Assembly: GCA_964429875.1 (NCBI GenBank)
Contig: CAYSDL010000041.1
Location: 1-12,593, forward strand
DNA length: 12,593 nt
Origin: CAYSDL01 sp964429875
GTDB lineage: Bacteria > Fidelibacterota > Marinisomatia > SCGC-AAA003-L08 > D37C17
Reading direction: 5' to 3'
Under the pieces are notes generated by a model, which was given only the letters and a program-made list of their open reading frames with translations, made no database searches and was not told where the DNA came from. Below, one piece after another: positions 7,909 through 12,593 of this stretch. The position numbers and the translations under genes were made by a program. Positions within the stretch are counted from its first letter, which is position 1, and each line of letters starts with the position of its first letter.

Positions 7909-9677
7909 TTTTTACTTTTTAATGAAAGACCTAATTCATCAAGCTGTTTTTCATCTGCTGATGAAGGGGAATTATCCATCAATGAAGTTGCTGAGGTTGT
8001 CTTAGGAAAAGCTATTACATCTCTTATTTGTTTAGAGCCTGCTAGCAACATAATAATTCTATCAAATCCAAATGCCATTCCACCATGAGGGGGCGCTCCA
8101 TATTTAAATGCACCCAATAAAAATCCAAATTTTTCATCCGCCTCTTTCTCATCTATCCCTAACAAAGAAAATATTTTTGATTGTAGTTCACTCTCATATA
8201 TTCTGATTGAACCGCCTCCTAATTCATAACCATTCATCACAATGTCATACCCCAATGATCTTACATCTCCAGGTCTATCATCTAAAACATTAATATCTTC
8301 TAAGTTTGGTGATGTGAAGGGGTGGTGCAATGAGTCCCATCTCTCATGATCATCATTCCATTCAAACAAGGGAAAATCTGTTATCCACAATGGGCTCCAT
8401 AATGATTCATTTATTAAATCAGAACGCTTAGCAAGTTCTAATCTAAGTGCACCAAGTGAGTTTAAAGTAACTTTAGATTTATCTCCAATAATAAAAATAA
8501 TATCACCTTCTAATATATTTAATTCTTTAATAATACTATTTTGTATATCAGAATTAAAAAATTTACTGATACCTCCTTCAAGTGAATTGCCATTTAAACA
8601 TTTCATCCAAGCAAGTCCCTTTACTCCATACTGCTCTTTGAGCCAATCAGTTAATTCATCAATTATTTTTCTACTATAGGAGTCTGCATTATGAATTTTT
8701 AATGCTTTAACTCGTCCTTTATTTTTAATAATAGTTTTAAAAGTATCAAAATCAGAATGTTTAACGAAATTTTCAAATTCTAACAAAGGTAAGTCAAATC
8801 TTAAATCAGGCTTATCAGAACCATAAGTTTCCATAGCTTCTGTATAAGTTAATTCCAGAAATTGATTGGGCAAATCAACATCAAGAATATCTTTCCATAT
8901 TTTTTTTACTAAATCTGTGCCTAAATCAATAATATCTTTTTGTTTAACAAATGATATCTCAAGATCTATCTGCGTAAATTCTGGCTGTCTATCTGCCCTA
9001 AAATCTTCATCTCTAAAACATTTTACTATTTGAAAGTATCTATCAAATCCTGACACCATTAAAAGCTGTTTGTATGTTTGGGGTGATTGAGGTAAAGCAT
9101 AAAATTTCCCTTTATGAATTCTACTTGGAACTAAAAAATCTCTTGCCCCTTCAGGAGTAGATTTCATAAGGATAGGTGTTTCTATTTCAATAAAATTTTT
9201 ATTTGATAAAAATTCTCTAGTTACAAGTGCAGTTTTTGATCTTAAAATTAAATTTTCTTGTAATTCTTTTGTTCTTAATTCTAAATACCTATATCTAAGT
9301 CTATGTTCTTCTGAAGCAGAATTACGATCTCCTATATCAAATGGACTTGGAGCAGATTCATTATATACTATAATATTATTAGCCTCAACATCAATTGAGC
9401 CAGTAATCATATTAGAATTAATGGCATCATTTGGTCTTTTAATCACCACGCCTTTAATACCAATAACATCTTCAAGTCCCAACTTTTTAACACAATCAAA
9501 TGCTGTTTGATTGATCTCTTCATTAAAAACTATCTGAGTTTTTCCATATCTATCTCTCAGATCTATGAAAATTAGGCCCCCTAAATCTCTAGTTTTAGAA
9601 ATCCATCCATTTAATTTGACATCAGAACCAACATCACTTAAAGTAAGTTCTCCGCAGGTATGTGTTCTTTTAATCAT
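7905..9677 (-). CDS. aspS: Aspartate--tRNA ligase (AspRS), bacterial type
   Basis: Class II synthetase charging tRNA-Asp. I place the start at the ATG at 9677-9675, giving 590 residues beginning MIKRTHTCGEL, because AspRS proteins start just before RTHTCGEL. The frame extends 15 codons further upstream to a TTG at 9722, but that would overlap the preceding gene and add a non-family leader. Order of parts: OB-fold anticodon domain (about 1-110), motif 2 with FRDEDFRADRQPEFTQID (221-238), the bacterial GAD insertion (about 280-410), and motif 3 with GFDR (537-540). The position equivalent to E. coli Leu30 is leucine (Leu32, in RDLGGL), a residue associated with enzymes specific for tRNA-Asp, but this alone does not settle discrimination. 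The stop overlaps phoH by four bases. Confidence 0.96.
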   Translation of the reverse strand: MIKRTHTCGELTLSDVGSDVKLNGWISKTRDLGGLIFIDLRDRYGKTQIVFNEEINQTAFDCVKKLGLEDVIGIKGVVIKRPNDAINSNMITGSIDVEANNIIVYNESAPSPFDIGDRNSASEEHRLRYRYLELRTKELQENLILRSKTALVTREFLSNKNFIEIETPILMKSTPEGARDFLVPSRIHKGKFYALPQSPQTYKQLLMVSGFDRYFQIVKCFRDEDFRADRQPEFTQIDLEISFVKQKDIIDLGTDLVKKIWKDILDVDLPNQFLELTYTEAMETYGSDKPDLRFDLPLLEFENFVKHSDFDTFKTIIKNKGRVKALKIHNADSYSRKIIDELTDWLKEQYGVKGLAWMKCLNGNSLEGGISKFFNSDIQNSIIKELNILEGDIIFIIGDKSKVTLNSLGALRLELAKRSDLINESLWSPLWITDFPLFEWNDDHERWDSLHHPFTSPNLEDINVLDDRPGDVRSLGYDIVMNGYELGGGSIRIYESELQSKIFSLLGIDEKEADEKFGFLLGAFKYGAPPHGGMAFGFDRIIMLLAGSKQIRDVIAFPKTTSATSLMDNSPSSADEKQLDELGLSLKSKK

Positions 9678-9681
9678 TCTA

Positions 9682-9687
9682 TCTTTC
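9682..9687 (-). promoter_or_regulatory. Weak ribosome binding site deciding the aspS start
   Basis: On the minus strand GAAAGA lies four bases before the ATG at 9677. The stop codon of the preceding gene is at 9702-9700, so this motif sits inside a 22-base spacer, which fits a separate start at 9677. A stronger AAGGA lies at 9707-9703 but is 25 bases from the ATG. An in-frame TTG at 9689 could use it, so a slightly longer product is not excluded. Confidence 0.35.
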
Positions 9688-9699
9688 AAAAAATATAAC

Positions 9700-12141
9700 T
9701 TATCCTTCAAAAATAATATCAACGATCAAAACAATATCCAAAACATTTATAATACCATCTTCATTAATATCACTTAGGATATATTGGTAATCATCAGGAA
9801 GAGAGTTTCCTAAAATAAAATTAATTACAAGTATGATATCTTGTATATTAATTGAATTATCTTGATTAACATCTCCAAAATTTATGTAATAATCATCATC
9901 AATTACAAAATCCCATATTCCTCTTCCATATGTTCCAAAGCGAGCAGTATTAATATCTGGAATATAATCAATTGACCAGTATGTTTGATCTGGAGCAGAA
10001 ATTCCTGATAATAAAAACCATTCATTTTCATTGCTTGAGTAACCATATGGACCAACTTCTGTTGCTGCAAATAAAAGACCATCATCTGATGTCCCAGCTA
10101 ATTGAAAAACTAGCGTATTTGGAAGTCCATTATTCATACTACTAAAGGTTTGCCCATGATTAAATGATACAAAAACAGGAGAATTAGAATAACCACTTCC
10201 CCCTATATAAACAGTTTCAAGATCTACTCTAGATGCCCATATTGTTGATCCATAAAAATAATGAGATCCAGGGCCAGTAAAACTAGAAGTCATTGTCCAA
10301 TTTTCTCCATCATCTAAGCTATAGTAAAATTTTCCGTTTTCTGTTAACACATAACGATAAGAAGGGTCTAATGGAGAATATTCCATTGCTGAAACTGTTC
10401 CAGAAAAATTATATTCTAATTCTGCATGCCAAATTTGATTTCCTTGAATGGTTAATTCAATAAGATGATTGCCACCATTAATTCCTCCGCCACCTAAAAA
10501 AGCTTTTTGTGATGTATAAGGGTTTTCCAATAATGGAGCAATCCATAGATACCCACTCCCTGGAAAATCTAAGGAAATACTTGAATTAGAATTCGCAATA
10601 TCAGGATAATAAATTGTAAAACCAGGATAATTAGTCCATACACTAATACCATTATCACCTGAAACTAAATGACCATAATCACCACTGATTATTTGCTCAA
10701 AATCTTGAACTCCCTGATTGTATGTTATGCTCTTTTGAAGACCTTGATCTTGACTACCTGCAAAAATTGAATAAGGAGAAAATCGTTGAGAATATGTTGA
10801 ATAATATTGACTAACACCCAGTCCACTCAATGAAATATTTTGTACTGTCTCTAGATAATCATCTGATATATACAATCCTCCATCAGTAGATATTAAAGCA
10901 ACCTCATTATATTCTTCATCTAGGAAAAAACGTATTTCAGGTATATCAGCATGAAGTTTCCCTTCAATATCATTATAATATTCCCACCATGGATTTACTA
11001 AGGTCCATTCATTTCCACCATTTGAACTTCCAAATACCTCCATCCCACCTATAAAAATTTTATCTCTTTCTATATTTGATGCATTAAAACCATTAATCCA
11101 CCACCAGCTTGAAGGAGCTTCTCCTTTATCAGCCCAACTTGATCCTCCATTGATAGTGCTAAATATTCTTCCTCCTACATAGGCATATAGAAAAGTAGAA
11201 TTTACTCCCTCACCACCAGTTAGTGATACATTATCAGAATAAGATCCAGGCAATTCTGAAATTAAAATTAAATCATTATTGCTTATCCTATAAAAAGACA
11301 TATCGTTAAGAAGATATACATAACTTTCTGTATAACGTGGAGTAAAAATATCAAAATGAGAAATTCCTTCCCAAGGGATATCCTGGCTGTCATCAAGAGA
11401 AATAAATAATTCAAAATTTTCTCCTAAATCTGTAGATCTATAAATTGCTCTTGGTCCATCATTTACAAGAGCATATATATGGTTAGTACCCCCCTGAATA
11501 ACAAAACGTTTGATACTGTTATTACCTAAACCATTCGATTCTATTAAAGTAAGGCAATCATTATCAGAATAATAAAATTCATTTCCAGTACCTATTAATA
11601 AACGTTGCCCTTCATCAGTACTCATTATACGCAAAAAATTAATATTTAATTGCATATAATCAGTTAATGACTCCCAGTTCTCTCCATTGATTGAACCTTT
11701 CCAAATATTTCCTCCTGCTGAGGCACAATAAATAATGTTATTACTAAAATCAATATCAGCTGTCATAATTCTACCTGCAAGATTATTACTTCCTCTTTCA
11801 ATCCACGTTCCCTCAATATCACGAGGAACAATAATTTCAAAATTATCTGATATATCTTCAATTTGGCCACTTTGATATAATGTATTTCTAAGACGTCTTA
11901 CCTTGTTTGTATTGATCTTTCTATTTTCACGATCAATTTCTTCCCAATCAATACCTGGGGCGGTCCTATGCATATTTTTTATATACTGCGCTCTATCTTG
12001 TTTAAATTTTTTCTTATCTTTCTTCTTCTGGATGTATTCGGTAGGTGTTGGGATGACGTTATTTTTTTTTGGATTAAACTTATTAAAAAAATAAAATGTT
12101 ATAAAAATTAAACTTATAACAAAAAAACTACTTTTTTTCAT
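9700..12141 (-). CDS. Secreted BNR/sortilin-type beta-propeller protein with C-terminal dockerin-like tail
   Basis: An 813-residue exported protein of unknown role. Residues 4-20 form a hydrophobic signal or anchor after MKKSS. A lysine-rich stretch (about 24-50) follows, then HRTAPGIDWEEIDRENR (58-74), a segment I recall ahead of propellers in secreted FCB proteins. Asp-box (BNR) motifs of the S-x-D/N-x-G-x-x-W/F kind occur at about 150-156, 236-243, 329-336, 372-379, 608-615 and 659-666. GTYGRGIWDF (737-746) resembles the blade-closing motif of sortilin-like propellers. The end carries two dockerin-type calcium loops: Asp757/Asn759/Asp761/Asp768 and Asp791/Asn793/Asp795/Asp802. No type IX sorting tail is visible. 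GAGGA lies three bases before the ATG, which overlaps the upstream stop (ATGA, 12138-12141). Catalytic residues of sialidases are not evident. Surface binding or adhesion is an inference. Confidence 0.85.
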   Translation of the reverse strand: MKKSSFFVISLIFITFYFFNKFNPKKNNVIPTPTEYIQKKKDKKKFKQDRAQYIKNMHRTAPGIDWEEIDRENRKINTNKVRRLRNTLYQSGQIEDISDNFEIIVPRDIEGTWIERGSNNLAGRIMTADIDFSNNIIYCASAGGNIWKGSINGENWESLTDYMQLNINFLRIMSTDEGQRLLIGTGNEFYYSDNDCLTLIESNGLGNNSIKRFVIQGGTNHIYALVNDGPRAIYRSTDLGENFELFISLDDSQDIPWEGISHFDIFTPRYTESYVYLLNDMSFYRISNNDLILISELPGSYSDNVSLTGGEGVNSTFLYAYVGGRIFSTINGGSSWADKGEAPSSWWWINGFNASNIERDKIFIGGMEVFGSSNGGNEWTLVNPWWEYYNDIEGKLHADIPEIRFFLDEEYNEVALISTDGGLYISDDYLETVQNISLSGLGVSQYYSTYSQRFSPYSIFAGSQDQGLQKSITYNQGVQDFEQIISGDYGHLVSGDNGISVWTNYPGFTIYYPDIANSNSSISLDFPGSGYLWIAPLLENPYTSQKAFLGGGGINGGNHLIELTIQGNQIWHAELEYNFSGTVSAMEYSPLDPSYRYVLTENGKFYYSLDDGENWTMTSSFTGPGSHYFYGSTIWASRVDLETVYIGGSGYSNSPVFVSFNHGQTFSSMNNGLPNTLVFQLAGTSDDGLLFAATEVGPYGYSSNENEWFLLSGISAPDQTYWSIDYIPDINTARFGTYGRGIWDFVIDDDYYINFGDVNQDNSINIQDIILVINFILGNSLPDDYQYILSDINEDGIINVLDIVLIVDIIFEG

Positions 12142-12593
12142 TCATCCTCATTATAAATAAATGTAGTTGGTGTAGACATATTCAATAAATATCCAACAAA
12201 TGGATTCATTTCTTCTAGGGTACCGTACCAACCAAAACCTGAATAATAATCTGAAAAACCAGTCTGACTTTTAATATAAATAGCGTTCCCATCAGGTATA
12301 TTGAATAGAGCTGTGTTAAGATCAAGAATTATTTGAGGAGAATATCCTATCCAATTCCATCCTTGAGATAATTCAAATACTGTATTTGAAACATCTACTG
12401 GCATTCCAGTTAAAACAATATTGTCCTCAAATTCCATATTTAGTTTATACATGGAAACATTATCTATATCTTCTAAGGTTCCATACCAACCAAACCCTGA
12501 GTAATAATCTGCAAACCCAGTTTGACTTTTAATATAAATTGCATTATCATCAAGAGATTCTAAAACGGTATTAAGACTCATGTCATCTATAGA
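12138..12593 (-). CDS. C-terminal part of a secreted modular repeat protein (5' end outside window)
   Basis: The frame is open to the right edge. The first methionine seen (12581-12579) is internal, because four in-frame codons (Ser-Ile-Asp-Asp) precede it and align with the repeat. The 151 visible residues contain an aromatic-rich module twice, 86 residues apart: NAIYIKSQTGF-(A/S)-DYYSGFGWYGTLE, then a GY/Y-x-LNM ending. A linker with LSQGWNWIGYSPQ (71-83, numbered from the internal methionine) lies between the copies. I recall GWNWIS...IKSQT...GWYGSL modules at the ends of secreted proteins of Bacteroidota and Marinimicrobia, with no assigned function. The protein ends FIYNEDE, with no sorting tail. 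The stop overlaps the propeller gene (ATGA), so the two are probably made together and may act together outside the cell. The function is not recognised. Confidence 0.75.
   Translation of the reverse strand, partial: SIDDMSLNTVLESLDDNAIYIKSQTGFADYYSGFGWYGTLEDIDNVSMYKLNMEFEDNIVLTGMPVDVSNTVFELSQGWNWIGYSPQIILDLNTALFNIPDGNAIYIKSQTGFSDYYSGFGWYGTLEEMNPFVGYLLNMSTPTTFIYNEDE
12211..12293 (-). repeat. Copy 2 of the 86-codon intragenic module (conserved core)
   Basis: This 83-base core encodes NAIYIKSQTGFSDYYSGFGW and the following YGTLEE. It matches the segment 258 bases away at 12469-12551, with about a dozen mismatches by eye. Most are synonymous: 24 of the 25 residues from NAIYIK to TLE are identical. 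It is the module nearest the C-terminus of the rightmost gene. Confidence 0.85.
12469..12551 (-). repeat. Copy 1 of the 86-codon intragenic module (conserved core)
   Basis: This is the partner of the core at 12211-12293, in direct orientation and exactly 258 bases (86 codons) upstream in the gene. It encodes NAIYIKSQTGFADYYSGFGW and YGTLED. The residues before it (SIDDMSLNTVLESLDD) align with the linker before copy 2 (LDLNTALFNIPDG). The full repeat unit therefore extends past the core, and further copies may lie beyond the right edge. Confidence 0.85.

Noticed and set aside
9565..9777. Plus-strand frame of 70 codons across the aspS start
   Set aside because: It is antisense to the conserved AspRS anticodon domain and to the dockerin-like tail, and its end is an AT-rich Asn/Ile run with no family resemblance.
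9903..10085. Minus-strand 60-codon frame inside the propeller gene
   Set aside because: It is an out-of-frame shadow within the 3' part of the propeller gene, whose own frame shows clear Asp-box and dockerin motifs.
12061..12070. Run of nine T (A on the coding strand) as a frameshift or phase-variation tract in the propeller gene
   Set aside because: Such runs are common in DNA this AT-rich, the frame is intact through it, and a single sequence gives no evidence of length variation.
11903..12094. Plus-strand hydrophobic frame of 63 codons resembling a small membrane protein
   Set aside because: It is antisense to the lysine-rich N-terminal region of the propeller gene. Phe and Leu runs are the complement of Lys codons, so the hydrophobicity is an artefact.

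Overview
The window is AT-rich (about 30% G+C by eye, not calculated). It looks like a compact chromosomal segment from a free-living bacterium of the Fibrobacterota-Chlorobiota-Bacteroidota (FCB) side of the tree. My best guess is Candidatus Marinimicrobia (SAR406). The guess rests on four things: the low GC and tight packing, secreted proteins that end in a two-motif dockerin-like tail instead of a type IX secretion tail, the secreted N-terminus that begins ADPTDGCE after its signal peptide, and a SecA with an enlarged insertion. This is recognition from memory, not a database result, and a marine Bacteroidota relative remains possible.

Every recognisable gene lies on the minus strand, so transcription runs from high to low coordinates. 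From 12593 down to 312 there is one uninterrupted run of nine genes. In transcription order they are: a secreted modular protein (5' end outside the window), a secreted beta-propeller/dockerin protein, aspS, a phoH-family ATPase gene, an acetyl-CoA acetyltransferase gene, a 3-hydroxyacyl-CoA dehydrogenase gene, an acyl-CoA dehydrogenase gene, nusB and secA. Junctions are ATGA overlaps (three), a TAATG overlap (one), an 11-base overlap (one) or gaps of 1, 7 and 22 bases. The whole run is therefore probably one transcript, or a few staggered ones, with translational coupling. No promoter for it is visible, because its start lies beyond the right edge.

After secA there is a spacer of about 190 bases (120-311). 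It holds a small GC-rich inverted repeat and a plausible sigma-70-type promoter. Beyond it is the first 39 codons of another secreted protein, cut by the left edge.

Functionally the run mixes translation (AspRS), transcription antitermination (NusB), an RNA-associated ATPase (PhoH), the Sec motor (SecA), three of the four enzymes that interconvert acetyl-CoA and butanoyl-CoA (crotonase is missing), and two exported proteins that would themselves use the Sec route. I see no RNA genes, CRISPR arrays, insertion sequences, phage genes or defence systems. The least-described parts are the two secreted proteins at the right end and the 86-residue module repeated in the rightmost one.
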